Source: Bacteroidia bacterium (GTDB taxonomy: Bacteria; Bacteroidota; Bacteroidia; DATLTG01). Taken from it: a DNA stretch of 46,421 bases. Shown in pieces: positions 6,331-15,744 of this stretch; the first letter of the stretch is position 1, and every line of letters begins with the position of its first letter. The DNA lies in assembly GCA_039924845.1 (NCBI GenBank), contig JBDTAC010000030.1:1-46421 (forward strand), in the 5' to 3' direction. The position numbers were made by a program, and so were the translations under genes. The notes under the pieces are model-generated. The model did not search any database. It was not told where the DNA came from and saw nothing but the letters and a program-made list of their open reading frames with translations.

Positions 6331-9330
6331 TTACAAGGATAAATTTTTGATAATATTTAAGGGATTCATCAAATTAAAATTAAGTGTAAAACGTACTGTT
6401 TGAAAGTATTTTAAATTGTTTGCGGTAATTTCATTTTTAATATCTTGAGAATAAAATAGCGGGAAATAAATTTCAAAAATATTTTTTGCAATCGGTAAAT
6501 CAATGCCAATATCATACAAGGGAGGCGCCTTTGCAAAATAATCATCGCTTGAGGCGCCTAAATCAGCATAAATTCGTAGAGGAGAAATAGGCAATGAACT
6601 TTTTACATTCATACTTACTAGTGAGCCTGTGCTTTGTCCGAGCGCGGTAAACATTTTAAAGTCGCCGTCTGTTTCGGTCATTTGTTGGGATAAAATTCCG
6701 GTGTATTCGCTGCGTCCCAGAAAAACATTATCGTACAAATAATCTTGAGAACCTGTTTCGCCTGACAATCTAAAAGCATAAGGTCCAGCATCGGTGGCTG
6801 TTGTTCCAATAAAAGTTCCTGAAAATATTCTGAAATCAATACTTTTATTTTTTGAAAGTGTGAACGAAAAATTTGCGGTAAGTGAAAGTTTTGCCATTTT
6901 ATCGCCTTGTTGAAAATTTACAATTGCACTACAAGGATTGATAACTCTGCTGTTAGTTACGTTATACGTTACATCGTTGTACATTTTGTGAAGTGTTTTT
7001 TCCACCGGAAAATAAGTCGAAGAACTTTCTCCATACAGTACGGAGCCTTCAATAATATTGATATCACGGTAACGTAGAGTTTGTTGCAAATTACTGCGCG
7101 CACGTTTTTTCTTGAATTTGAAAAGAATCTCTGGCACGATTTTATTAAAATCAGTATTGAGTGGATTCGACGCATCATCAAAACGAGCTCCGTTTATACC
7201 CAACGTTATTTGCTGAAACACATCATTGTCGGGCGTGATGTTGTAATGAATTTGCGCATAGCCTGCCAAATCTTTATTTCCGAAAGCATACATCGGAGTA
7301 AAAATATATTCCAATTTTTTTTGTGGAAGTATCGAATTGTAAAAGGCAGCTCCCAACATAAATTTGTTGTAATTATTCCAACCGATAATAGGTGTAAAAA
7401 AAAGTTGCGTTTTATCTGGATCGTCTATACTTCCCAGAAATTGAAGTTTAAAAGGTTCGGTTCTTTTTAAAATTCCAGAAGTTCTTAGCGTGTTGTTATT
7501 ACGATTTATTTCAGGAATATCTTCGAAATAATCTATTTTAAAATGATCATATTCTCCAGTAGGAAAGCCCAATGTTTTCTTTCCGGAAAAGCCATCGTAC
7601 CAAACGATTGCTCTAATTTTACCATTTTTTATTCCAGCAACAGAAACAGGTCCAATGATTTGTCCAGTATTTTTTAGAACGATGTCATATCCTTTCGCTG
7701 AATCTAATTTTTTAGAAGAAATAATTTCGTAATCAATCTTTTTTGTGGTTTCCAATAAATCATCAAAAAACCAACTCAAATCTTTTCCTGTAACATCGTC
7801 AAAAATTTTCTGGATGTCGTATGGTTGTGGGTGTTTAAATTTCCAAGTGTCGAAATAAGTTTGCATAATGCTGTCCATCATTGGCTTTCCGAGATATGCC
7901 ATCAAATAATTAAATGCCAAAGCTGTTTTGCAATACACATCTCCTGCGTAATTAATATCGGTGTAATCGCCAGCCGGCAAGTCAATTGCTTGATCTTCAT
8001 TTTTGGCAGCGTTGATGAGATAGGTTAAATAATATTCTTCGCGGTGTCTGTATTTCGATAAATCGAAATCGTGCGCCAGTTTTGTAGAAGAAAAATTTCC
8101 GAGCAATTTCGCATCCGGATGAACGGTTTCCAAATAACGGTTTTCGTAATACGAATTGATTCCTTCGTCCATCCATGCGTGTTTCCGCTCGTTCGAGCCA
8201 AGCATTCCGTAAAACCAATTGTGTCCGAGTTCATGCGCAATCACAGTTTCTAATTCAAAATCATTCGATGCAGCGCCAATAACGGTAATGGTAGGATATT
8301 CCATTCCACCACCAGCGCTAATAGTTCCATCCACCGCGGTTACTACATCATAGGCGTAATCACCGTTCCAGAGCGAATAATAATAAATTGCATCGTGCAT
8401 ATACTGCAAACTTTTTTTCCATAAATCCGCATTGGCATTGGTAAACATCACGTAAGTAGAAACTTTTTTTCCAGAATGCGGAAGTGTCGCTTCGCCTTTT
8501 AAAACATGATATCTTTTATCCGCAAACCAAGCAAAATCATGTATTTTACTGAGATGATAATGCAATGTTTTTGTTTCTTTATCAGATGGCGGAAATGACA
8601 TATCGGTCGGTAAGCTGGTCATAGCCGCTGTTTTTTGAGCGTTTTCAGCCAGCCATTCTTGTTCCTGTTCGCCATCAATTAAATCGCCAGTTGCGCCTAC
8701 AACATAATTTTTCGGAAGCGTAATAAAGACATCGAAACTTCCGTATTCCGAATAAAATTCGCCTTGGTTTAAATACGGAATTTGATTCCAGCCATTTCGA
8801 TCGTACACTGCAGGCTTTGGATACCATTGAGAAATTTGATACGATTGTCCGATGTGCCCCATTCTTGAAATTTTTCCGTTCGGAATTTTTACGTGAAAAG
8901 GTGTGGTGAGAATTAATTTTTCGCCGCCCTTTAATGGTTCGTTTAAAATTATTTTTACAATACTTGGATCGCCTGCATATTCCCATTTCACTGGTTGCCC
9001 GTCTACTTTAAAATCCAAACTATCAATATACCCTTTATCATCTGCAGACGAATAATAAAAAGTAGTATTGCCGCTTTCCAACATTTGTTTCGCCATAGCG
9101 GTCGAATCATTTTTATAACCGTTGGGCCACAAGTGCATGTAAATAAAATCGAGTGTTTGCGAAGAATTGTTAAGATATCCTATTGTTTCGTAAGCCGAAA
9201 GCTCGTTGCTTACATCATTCAATTTTACATGAATGTTATAATCTACTTGTTGTTGAAAATAATCTTGCGCATTCAGTTCAGAACAAAAAAGTAAAAAAAT
9301 CGTCGGCAAAAAAATAATTTTTCGAAGCAT
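6331..9330 (-). CDS. M1-family metallopeptidase with C-terminal beta-barrel-like region
   Basis: A 999-residue exported protein. After a signal peptide (MLRKIIFLPTIFLLFCSELNAQ) comes an M1 peptidase module with the substrate-binding GGGMEYP and the zinc site HELGHNWFYG, with the second Glu ligand in WMDEG (around residues 366-390). These define a gluzincin aminopeptidase. From about residue 630 the sequence changes to alternating polar/hydrophobic strands rich in Tyr and Phe (FFTPIIGWNNY, YIFTPMYAFG, VRFTLNFNL), resembling an outer-membrane beta-barrel, so the enzyme may be anchored in the outer membrane. An in-frame TTG precedes the ATG I chose (9328-9330). It sits one base before lpxH. Substrate unknown. 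Confidence 0.82.
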   Translation of the reverse strand: MLRKIIFLPTIFLLFCSELNAQDYFQQQVDYNIHVKLNDVSNELSAYETIGYLNNSSQTLDFIYMHLWPNGYKNDSTAMAKQMLESGNTTFYYSSADDKGYIDSLDFKVDGQPVKWEYAGDPSIVKIILNEPLKGGEKLILTTPFHVKIPNGKISRMGHIGQSYQISQWYPKPAVYDRNGWNQIPYLNQGEFYSEYGSFDVFITLPKNYVVGATGDLIDGEQEQEWLAENAQKTAAMTSLPTDMSFPPSDKETKTLHYHLSKIHDFAWFADKRYHVLKGEATLPHSGKKVSTYVMFTNANADLWKKSLQYMHDAIYYYSLWNGDYAYDVVTAVDGTISAGGGMEYPTITVIGAASNDFELETVIAHELGHNWFYGMLGSNERKHAWMDEGINSYYENRYLETVHPDAKLLGNFSSTKLAHDFDLSKYRHREEYYLTYLINAAKNEDQAIDLPAGDYTDINYAGDVYCKTALAFNYLMAYLGKPMMDSIMQTYFDTWKFKHPQPYDIQKIFDDVTGKDLSWFFDDLLETTKKIDYEIISSKKLDSAKGYDIVLKNTGQIIGPVSVAGIKNGKIRAIVWYDGFSGKKTLGFPTGEYDHFKIDYFEDIPEINRNNNTLRTSGILKRTEPFKLQFLGSIDDPDKTQLFFTPIIGWNNYNKFMLGAAFYNSILPQKKLEYIFTPMYAFGNKDLAGYAQIHYNITPDNDVFQQITLGINGARFDDASNPLNTDFNKIVPEILFKFKKKRARSNLQQTLRYRDINIIEGSVLYGESSSTYFPVEKTLHKMYNDVTYNVTNSRVINPCSAIVNFQQGDKMAKLSLTANFSFTLSKNKSIDFRIFSGTFIGTTATDAGPYAFRLSGETGSQDYLYDNVFLGRSEYTGILSQQMTETDGDFKMFTALGQSTGSLVSMNVKSSLPISPLRIYADLGASSDDYFAKAPPLYDIGIDLPIAKNIFEIYFPLFYSQDIKNEITANNLKYFQTVRFTLNFNLMNPLNIIKNLSL

Positions 9331-9354
9331 CAAAATATTCTTTTTAGAAAAATA

Positions 9355-10485
9355 TTATTTTAATAGTTCGGCTAATTTATTTTGCAAATCATCGCCTCTC
9401 AAGCCTTTCGCAATAATTTTTCCGTCTTTGTCAATTAAATAAGTTTGCGGAATACTTGTTAAACCGTACAGTTTCACAACCGACGAATTCCAATATGCTA
9501 AATCACTTACTTGCGTCCAAGTCAAATCAAATTTTTGGATGGCATCCGTCCAATCTTTTTTGTCTTTATCCAAGGAAACGCTGAACACCGTAAATCCTTT
9601 GTCTTTGTATTTTTTATAGGCTGCTACTACGTTTGGAAGTTCCTCTTTGCAAGGTCCACACCACGAAGCCCAAAAATCAATCAACACGATTTTCCCTCTC
9701 AAGGAAGAAAGTGAAACAGGTTCTCCGAGCGGATCATTTAATTTAATATCGGGAGCTTCAGAGCCAACAGCAAGGCGCGCCATATCGTTCATCTTATTGT
9801 GAAAAAATTTGATGTACGGAGAATCAGGATATTTTGTTGTAAGTGCCTTGTCTAATTTCTGATAATACGATAAAAATTGATCCGAATTTAATTGCTGAAT
9901 GGCTGCCAAACAAGCGAAAGAAGAAGTATTCGCATCAATAAAATTGGTCAGATATCTATTTTGTTGAATGACAATTGAATCAAAAGGTTGTTCCAATGCG
10001 TTGCTCAATGAATCCAAAGATTTTTTGTCTTTGTGAAGGTTTGCATACACTTGATACAGCTTGGTAATTGAATCGCGTTTGGTGTAATTTTTTTTCAAAA
10101 ACACATTCAAATCAATAAATAATTTGGAATCTGGAGAACCAGTTACGGAAAAAGTATTTCCTAAATCCTGCGCGTTTCCTGTCAAATTTACTTTTGAGTT
10201 AGAATCTAATATTACAGTCGCAAAATTACGATCGTTTATTTTCACATTGTAAAATCCAATATTAATGCCGCTCGTGTAAAAATGAAATTCGCCACTTTTA
10301 TCAATTATAGTGGTATCAACTGTTTTAACGCCTTCCGGAGAAAGCTGTTCTAAAAATATTTTTTCGCCTTGCGAGCCAATTAATTTTCCGTCGAGCTCAA
10401 ATGCACTGTGATTTGCAGTTGATGCTTTTTGTTTGCATCCTGCTATTGCTAAAGCTGATAAGAGAATTACAATTGTTTTTTTCAT
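9355..10485 (-). CDS. TlpA-like thiol-disulfide oxidoreductase lipoprotein (DUF4369-type N-terminus)
   Basis: A 376-residue protein with a lipobox-type signal (LAIAGC; lipidated Cys at about 17). It has an N-terminal DUF4369-like domain (about 28-130), a helical middle and a C-terminal thioredoxin/TlpA fold. The WCGPC active site is at about residue 275, with the downstream cis-proline in SIPQTYLID. Such proteins act on the periplasmic side as thiol oxidoreductases and are common in Bacteroidota, often as several paralogues; the client is unknown. It is 24 bases upstream of the M1 gene and probably shares its transcript. The dispersed palindrome occurs at about 10352-10364, encoding EKIF. Confidence 0.87.
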   Translation of the reverse strand: MKKTIVILLSALAIAGCKQKASTANHSAFELDGKLIGSQGEKIFLEQLSPEGVKTVDTTIIDKSGEFHFYTSGINIGFYNVKINDRNFATVILDSNSKVNLTGNAQDLGNTFSVTGSPDSKLFIDLNVFLKKNYTKRDSITKLYQVYANLHKDKKSLDSLSNALEQPFDSIVIQQNRYLTNFIDANTSSFACLAAIQQLNSDQFLSYYQKLDKALTTKYPDSPYIKFFHNKMNDMARLAVGSEAPDIKLNDPLGEPVSLSSLRGKIVLIDFWASWCGPCKEELPNVVAAYKKYKDKGFTVFSVSLDKDKKDWTDAIQKFDLTWTQVSDLAYWNSSVVKLYGLTSIPQTYLIDKDGKIIAKGLRGDDLQNKLAELLK

Positions 10486-10522
10486 GATAAAATTATTTTT
10501 TTGAGATTGATTTTTTTCGTTT

Positions 10523-10537
10523 GAAAAATTAATTTTC
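10523..10537. repeat. Dispersed AT palindrome over the gatB stop codon
   Basis: GAAAAATTAATTTTC spans the last codons and stop of gatB (stop at 10529-10531). It is a copy of the recurring palindrome with the TTAA centre also seen at 40252-40267 and 43358-43373. Confidence 0.65.
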
Positions 10538-11977
10538 CGAGAGCATTTTTTTTACTAATTCGTTGGCAATTTTCGGATCTGCTTTTCCTTTTGATAATTT
10601 CATTACTTCGCCCATAAATAGACCCACTAAACTTTCTTTTCCGTTTTTGTATTCGATTACTTTTTCAGGATATTTTGAAATCGCTTGTTTCACATATTCA
10701 TTTAAAGTTCCTGAATCGCTTTGTTGAATCAGATTTTTTTCCTCTGCAATTTGCAAAGGTGATTTCCCGCTTTCCGTAAGCATTTCCGGAAAAATACTTT
10801 GCGAAGCTACCGTATTACTTACTTTTCCTTCGTCAATCAATTGAATTAATTGCGCCATTTTTTCAGCAGTAATGCTGAATTTTTCAATGCCGATGGCATT
10901 CTCGTTCAAATACGATTTGATAGAGCCCATCAGCCAATTTGCGGCAGCTTTGTAATTTTCTGTATGCGAAATAAGTTTCTCAAAATAAAGCGCCAATAAT
11001 TTATTTTCCGTTAAAACACCAGCATCGTAAGCGGAAAGACCAATTTCCGAAATGTATTTTTTATACAATTCATCGGGTAGGGGAGGCAATGTTTTTTTTA
11101 CGGTTGCAATGTATTCTTGCGTAATCAAAACTGGTTGTAAATCTGGTTCCGGAAAATAACGGTAATCATTTGCCGTTTCTTTACTTCGCATCACAAATGT
11201 AGAACCTGTACTCGCATCAAAACTGCGTGTATCTTGTGCAATTTCTTCTCCGTTTTCAACAGCTGCAATTTGGCGTTTTACTTCAAATTCAATGGCGCGT
11301 TGTACGTTACGAATCGAGTTCATATTTTTAACTTCCGTACGCTTTCCGAAAGTTTCAGAACCTCTCAGACGTACAGAAACATTGGCATCGCAGCGCATGC
11401 TTCCTTCTTCCATATTTCCATCACAAATATCTAAATAGCGCACTAATTTCCGGATTTCGCTCAAATATTTATAAGCTTCTTCGGCAGTTCGTATTTCTGG
11501 TTCGCTCACCATTTCCAAAAGTGCCACTCCAGCACGATTGTAATCTACTAACGTATCAAATGGATCTAAATCATGAATGCTTTTTCCAGCATCTTCTTCC
11601 ATGTGTATGCGCGTCAGATTTATTTTTTTCTCTGAGCCATCGTCTTTTTTTATCATCACATAGCCACCAGTACAAATGGGCGTTTTATCTTGTGTAATTT
11701 GATATCCTTTCGGTAAATCCGCATAAAAATAATTTTTTCGCGCGTATTGATTTTCTTCTCGAATGTCGCAATGACAAGCCAAACCGAGTCGTACAGCAAA
11801 CTCAATTACTTTTTTATTTGATTTTGGCAAAGTGCCTGGGTGTCCCAACGAAATCGGACTTACCAACGTGTTTGGCATCGCACCAAATTCTGTTGAATCG
11901 GTACAATAAGCTTTGCTTTTTGTTAAGAGTTGTATGTGAACTTCTAAGCCGATAACGGCTTCGTATTTATCTGTCAT
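10529..11977 (-). CDS. gatB: Asp/Glu-tRNA amidotransferase subunit B
   Basis: A 482-residue GatB, the kinase/transamidase subunit that converts Glu-tRNA(Gln) (or Asp-tRNA(Asn)) to the amidated form with GatA and GatC. It is recognised by YEAVIGLEVHIQLLTKSK at the N-terminus, the DNNYFYPDLPKGYQI-type block (here KNYFYADLPKGYQITQ), the HMEEDAGKSIHD signature, DYNRAGVALLEMVSEP and the GSMRCDANVSVR block. The C-terminal YqeY-like tail (KISNELAK-type) is complete. The open frame extends to a TTG at 11989, but the ATG at 11975-11977 (MTDKYEAVIG) fits the family better. gatA and gatC are not nearby, which is common. Confidence 0.95.
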   Translation of the reverse strand: MTDKYEAVIGLEVHIQLLTKSKAYCTDSTEFGAMPNTLVSPISLGHPGTLPKSNKKVIEFAVRLGLACHCDIREENQYARKNYFYADLPKGYQITQDKTPICTGGYVMIKKDDGSEKKINLTRIHMEEDAGKSIHDLDPFDTLVDYNRAGVALLEMVSEPEIRTAEEAYKYLSEIRKLVRYLDICDGNMEEGSMRCDANVSVRLRGSETFGKRTEVKNMNSIRNVQRAIEFEVKRQIAAVENGEEIAQDTRSFDASTGSTFVMRSKETANDYRYFPEPDLQPVLITQEYIATVKKTLPPLPDELYKKYISEIGLSAYDAGVLTENKLLALYFEKLISHTENYKAAANWLMGSIKSYLNENAIGIEKFSITAEKMAQLIQLIDEGKVSNTVASQSIFPEMLTESGKSPLQIAEEKNLIQQSDSGTLNEYVKQAISKYPEKVIEYKNGKESLVGLFMGEVMKLSKGKADPKIANELVKKMLSEN

Positions 11978-12081
11978 TGTGTAAGCCAAAAATTAAAGTC
12001 CGAAAGATAAACATATTTCAGCTTTTAGGAGTGAAAATTGATTTGAAAATGTGAAGATGTAACGATGTTCCAATTAAAAGT

Positions 12082-12141
12082 ATGCTCCATCACACGGTGT
12101 ACATGCTCCATCACACAGTGTACATGCTCCATCACACACTA
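12082..12141 (+). repeat. 21-bp tandem repeat, about 2.9 units
   Basis: Units at 12082-12102, 12103-12123 and 12124-12141 (partial), each ATGCTCCATCACACRGTGTA plus C. Units one and two differ at a single base. Each contains a short CACACnGTGT inverted repeat. Adjacent units have no spacers, so this is a minisatellite, not a CRISPR array. Confidence 0.9.
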
Positions 12142-12144
12142 TAA

Positions 12145-12255
12145 CTTGGGATTAAGAATAAAATACCAGAATTACATAATCAGATTGCTGAAGTAATTGA
12201 AAAAGAATACAAACTACGGGGTAATACGCGGTATAAAACATTGGGATTTAAATGA
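12145..12255 (+). pseudogene. Possible C-terminal remnant of a decayed gene
   Basis: An open stretch without a start codon, ending at TGA 12253-12255. It encodes 36 residues of protein-like composition, including HNQIAEVIEKEYKLRGNTRY and KTLGFK at the end. It begins directly after the tandem repeat. I do not recognise the family. It could be the tail of a gene whose front has been lost, or chance. Confidence 0.25.
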
Positions 12256-12418
12256 AGCTTTGTACTTCGTATCAAGTTTTGTGGTGGTAAACAGTTTTTG
12301 CTTCGAAATCGCCAAATCATGAAGCTTTAAAACGTTGGGTAGCTTAAGGTGGCAAAAAATTGACAATGAATGAAGCACGTCATTCCGCAATTAATTCAGA
12401 ATCTACGCCAAGAAAAAA

Positions 12419-13171
12419 TCAAATAATTTCGATGTCGGAATTTTTAAGCCAGCCTACATTTCCGTTTGCTAATTTTATTTCTGTCCACAAATTATTTTTT
12501 TCGATAATGGTCACTTTTGTGCCATCGTGAACAACAAATAATTGCGTTCCTTCTTCTTCTGGTGCGCTTTTTATTGTAACGGAAGGCGAAATAATAATTG
12601 CTTGGTTGTGTGTGTGCAAAATACTGTACGATTGTTGTGCCAACAGAAAGGTGAAAATGCTGCCAATAAACATCAATACGGCGAGCGAAAAGAAAATTTG
12701 TTTTTGAATTACGCTTCGGAAATAAAAAAATAATCCCAAGAAAATAAAAAACGAAAAGAAAAAAGCGATGCAGAAAATCGACCATCTTTTTTCCGAAAAA
12801 AGATTTCTGAAATCACTCCACCATTGTTTAAAAAAAACAGTTGGCACAGGTACTACTTTGTCTGTAATATGTAAGTTTGCCATGTTTAAATTAAACCGAA
12901 TATCTTCATCATTGGGTGCTAATTTTTTAGCTCGCTCGTAATTTAAAATAGCGTACGCCATTTTATTTTCTTTGTAATAAGCATTTCCTAAATTGTAATA
13001 AATATCAGGCGTAGTATACCCTTGCGCTACGGCAATTTCGTAAAACTGTGCGGCTTTATCATACTTTCCTGCTTTATAATTGGTATTGGCGCTGTCTATT
13101 TGCGGATTTGCAAAAGCAAAATGAGCGAGAAAAAAGAAGGCTGCAAAAAATATTTTTTCGATTTTTTTCAT
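12419..13171 (-). CDS. batE: BatE-like TPR and SH3-domain protein
   Basis: The last gene of the Bat operon. It encodes 250 residues: a signal peptide (1-22), TPR repeats (about 25-100, with YYNLGNAYYKENKMAYAILNYERA), two membrane helices (about 134-153 and 158-178) and a bacterial SH3 domain (about 188-250, ending GNVGWLKNSDIEII). SH3 domains of this type often bind peptidoglycan or peptides, so the protein may link the Bat complex to the envelope. Its start is one base after the batD stop, implying coupled translation. The Bat name rests on gene order and domain make-up; the molecular function of Bat proteins is not settled. Confidence 0.85.
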   Translation of the reverse strand: MKKIEKIFFAAFFFLAHFAFANPQIDSANTNYKAGKYDKAAQFYEIAVAQGYTTPDIYYNLGNAYYKENKMAYAILNYERAKKLAPNDEDIRFNLNMANLHITDKVVPVPTVFFKQWWSDFRNLFSEKRWSIFCIAFFFSFFIFLGLFFYFRSVIQKQIFFSLAVLMFIGSIFTFLLAQQSYSILHTHNQAIIISPSVTIKSAPEEEGTQLFVVHDGTKVTIIEKNNLWTEIKLANGNVGWLKNSDIEII

Positions 13172-13172
13172 G

Positions 13173-14978
13173 TTACATTTCGTCTTCTAATTGCGTTATT
13201 AAATGAACGGTATCGCTAAACACCGTATTTAAATCGCTGGAAACAGCAGTAGGAGCGTAGCGCACGTATTCGCAATTGTCTACCACTTGCATTAATTTTT
13301 TAATGGTTTCTTCCGTAACGTTTCTACTTTTTAATTTCTCAATAATTTTTTCTTTCGAAAGATCTGCTACTGGAATGCTGAGTTTATCGCTCATATAGCC
13401 ATTTAGGGCTTTTAAAACTTCGTCGTAAAATCCTTCTTTGTTATTATTCTTGATGTGCTTTTCGGCAAGTGCTAAACGCCTTTTTGCCATTTTCGTTGCC
13501 TTCTTACTTTTTACTAAAGTAGCGTCGCTGTTGTCTTTTTCATGCTTTTTTCTGAAAAATAAAAATAGGAAAAACAAAAGAATAGGAGAAATCATTCCTG
13601 CGACAAAAGGAACTGAGCCGAAAAAATAATTTTCTGATATTTTCTCGTCCGAAAAATTATTTTTCAGGAAGCGAATATCGCTACCAATTAATTTCACATC
13701 TTCTTTTTCCACATTGTTCACAACCATTGTAGAGGGCGTGTTATCTCCTTTTGCTACGCTAAGGTCAAATTCGGGAGCGGGAATGGTGATGTATTGTTTT
13801 TTGGTCGGATCAAAATACGTGAAATTGATTTTATTAATTTTAAAATCTCCTTCATGTCTTGGTATCAAAAGGTAATCGTATGTTTTACTTCCGGAAACAC
13901 CTGTGGACGTTACAGAAATATTATCATTCACTTTCGGATCGTAGCTCTCAATGTCTTGCGGAAAATTAATTTTCAAGGCATCCATTAATTTGATATTCCC
14001 GCTGCCGCTCAGTGTTAGCGTCAGGTCTATGGCATCGTTTGCTTTTACTTTATTTTTATTGATGCTGGCTTTCATGGAAAAAATACCCACCGCTCCCGAA
14101 AAATCATCTGGTTTATTTTTGTCCGGTAAAGGCATTACGTCAATTTTTATTGGATTGCTTTTTACGGTATATACTTTATCCTGATAGCCGCCTCCAAAAA
14201 ACTGTTCGAAAATACTTTGCGGCTGACTGCTTTGTTGGCGTACAATGCAATCAACACTCATCGGATCAATGGTAATTGTTCCGGTACGTTGCGGAAAAAT
14301 AAATGTTTTGCGAAGTTCGGCAACATTGTAGCTAACGCCATTTATGCGTTCGGTAGCGAGTTGAATTTGGCTTTTTGAAATTAAATCTTGCGACCAAAAT
14401 CCATCATAAGTAGGAAAGTTTACATTCTGAAATCCTTTTAAATTAAGGCGTGTATAGATTTTTTGTGTTACTGTAATTTGTTCTCCAAGATATACTTTTG
14501 TTTTATTGACAATTGTTTTTGCGAATAAATTTTGAGACATATCTTTATCTGGAGCACTTGCTTGTTGCGGATTTCCACCTTGTTGATTGGAACTCTGGTT
14601 TTGTGCTTGTGGATTTCCTTTCACCACCGTAATGGTAATGGAATTAGAACTTATTTTAGTGCCGTTTACCACAATGGATGCAGCTCCAATGGAGAACTTT
14701 CCTTCTTTTTTTGGTGCAAGTATGTAGGATAAAGAGACGGACTGAGAAACACTTCCGTTGATAAATTGCATGCTGGAAGACTCGTTCGGACCAGAATACA
14801 CATCAAAATCAGATAAAGATGGCGGTACAAAATTATCTCCGTTTGCATTTAGCGAAAAACTAATTTGAAATTGTTCTCCCACACCAACTGTCGTTTTGCT
14901 GGCAGACGCAGTAAATTTCTGAGCCCACAAAAATGAGCTCGTGCAAAAGAAAAACAATAAGAAAAATATTTTTTTCAT
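13173..14978 (-). CDS. batD: BatD family protein
   Basis: A 601-residue protein: signal peptide (1-19), a large periplasmic region of immunoglobulin-like beta domains (about 20-440, with the family blocks VGVGEQFQISFSLNANG, YLGEQITVTQKIY and FIFPQRTGTITIDP), a Gln/Asn-rich spacer (about 125-148), a single membrane helix (about 450-473) and a basic cytoplasmic tail (about 474-601). It belongs to the BatD/oxygen-tolerance family and is adjacent to batC with no gap. The last helix is preceded by two copies of the dispersed palindrome 31 bases apart (13620-13634 and 13651-13665); a third lies at the start codon region. Its role is thought to be scaffolding of the VWA/MoxR complex. Confidence 0.88.
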   Translation of the reverse strand: MKKIFFLLFFFCTSSFLWAQKFTASASKTTVGVGEQFQISFSLNANGDNFVPPSLSDFDVYSGPNESSSMQFINGSVSQSVSLSYILAPKKEGKFSIGAASIVVNGTKISSNSITITVVKGNPQAQNQSSNQQGGNPQQASAPDKDMSQNLFAKTIVNKTKVYLGEQITVTQKIYTRLNLKGFQNVNFPTYDGFWSQDLISKSQIQLATERINGVSYNVAELRKTFIFPQRTGTITIDPMSVDCIVRQQSSQPQSIFEQFFGGGYQDKVYTVKSNPIKIDVMPLPDKNKPDDFSGAVGIFSMKASINKNKVKANDAIDLTLTLSGSGNIKLMDALKINFPQDIESYDPKVNDNISVTSTGVSGSKTYDYLLIPRHEGDFKINKINFTYFDPTKKQYITIPAPEFDLSVAKGDNTPSTMVVNNVEKEDVKLIGSDIRFLKNNFSDEKISENYFFGSVPFVAGMISPILLFFLFLFFRKKHEKDNSDATLVKSKKATKMAKRRLALAEKHIKNNNKEGFYDEVLKALNGYMSDKLSIPVADLSKEKIIEKLKSRNVTEETIKKLMQVVDNCEYVRYAPTAVSSDLNTVFSDTVHLITQLEDEM

Positions 14979-15740
14979 CTACCAGTTTTTTTGAATATCC
15001 GCTTTTTCTGCGGGCGCTTTCTTCTTATTTAATTTTTCTTGTAACTTCTTTTCATCGTCATTCATCGCATCTAACAAACGTTGCGCATCCGCCTTTGAAA
15101 TCTGATCTTTCTGAGGTTGATTTTGCTGATTTTTCTTATCTTGATTTTGTTTGTCTTTATTCGGATCGTTTTTGGGATTTTGCTTTTGTTGTTGCTTCTT
15201 CTGATCTTGTTTTTGATCGTCTTTTTTCTTCTGATTTTGCTTGTCCTTATTTTGTTTTTCTAGTAATTTTTCCTGTGCATACGCTAAGTTGTAGCGCGTA
15301 TCATCATCCTTCGGATTATTAATCAAAGCATTTTTATAAGCCTTCACACTCTCTTCGTATTGTTTATCTTGAAGCAAAGAATTTCCCAAATTGTGATATG
15401 CTTTTGCGAGCGTTGCTTTGTCTGTTTTTTGCGAAGTAATGGATTGAAATTGCGCGGCTGCATCTTTGTATTGTTTTTGTTTGTAATACGCGTCGCCTAA
15501 GTTAAAAGCACCTGCAATATCTGCTTTTTTCTGCAAGGCTTTTTCGTAATCCTTTTGTGCATCGGCATAATGTGATTCTGCGTATTCTTTATTTCCATCG
15601 CGAATGTATTTGCTGTTTTCTTGTGCAGATGCATTGTTTCCTAAAAATAAAATACTGCAGAATAACAATAAAAAAAGCCGTCCGAAAAATAATTTTTCGA
15701 ATCGATAAATAGTGAATTTATTTTCTATTATCTTTTTCAT
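14979..15740 (-). CDS. batC: BatC-like TPR protein
   Basis: About 253 residues: an N-terminal signal or anchor (hydrophobic around residues 20-38, ending NNASAQ), three TPR units (about 42-155, with AFNLGDAYYKQKQYKDAAAQF and AYHNLGNSLLQDKQYEESVKAY) and a low-complexity Lys/Gln/Asp tail (about 165-220). The tail is followed by a conserved-looking end, KADAQRLLDAMNDDEKKLQEKL. This is the BatC architecture. An upstream in-frame ATG at 15764 would overlap batB by 20 bases; I prefer the ATG at 15738-15740 because it gives a normal signal peptide (MKKIIENKF) just after the batB stop. A palindrome copy lies at 15684-15698 in the signal region. Confidence 0.85.
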   Translation of the reverse strand: MKKIIENKFTIYRFEKLFFGRLFLLLFCSILFLGNNASAQENSKYIRDGNKEYAESHYADAQKDYEKALQKKADIAGAFNLGDAYYKQKQYKDAAAQFQSITSQKTDKATLAKAYHNLGNSLLQDKQYEESVKAYKNALINNPKDDDTRYNLAYAQEKLLEKQNKDKQNQKKKDDQKQDQKKQQQKQNPKNDPNKDKQNQDKKNQQNQPQKDQISKADAQRLLDAMNDDEKKLQEKLNKKKAPAEKADIQKNW

Positions 15741-15744
15741 TGAA

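Larger units (their letters stand above)
11990..12418. other. Gene-free gap between gatB and the Bat operon
   Basis: About 430 bases. The gatB end holds a weak -7-like box on the minus strand (complement of 12001-12009, TATCTTTCG). The middle has a 21-base tandem repeat, and the rest looks like a decayed coding remnant with stops in every frame. One fragment reads SKSPNHEALKRWVA before a stop (near 12300-12345). No intact gene or RNA is visible. Confidence 0.5.

Noticed and set aside
7081-7470. 129-residue open frame opposite the M1 peptidase gene
   Set aside because: It lies entirely antisense to a well-supported gene, has no domain features, and its composition is that expected of a complementary strand.
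12082-12141. CRISPR array
   Set aside because: The three units touch each other without spacers, are only 21 bases long, and no cas gene is in the window.
15130-15260. Simple-sequence repeat or expansion in batC
   Set aside because: The Lys/Gln/Asp tail is low complexity but has mixed codons and no perfect tandem unit; such tails are usual for BatC-like proteins.
14933-15322. 129-residue open frame on the plus strand opposite batC
   Set aside because: It is antisense to a clearly coding TPR gene, and its Ser/Phe/Asp-rich product mirrors the Lys/Gln-rich codons of batC.
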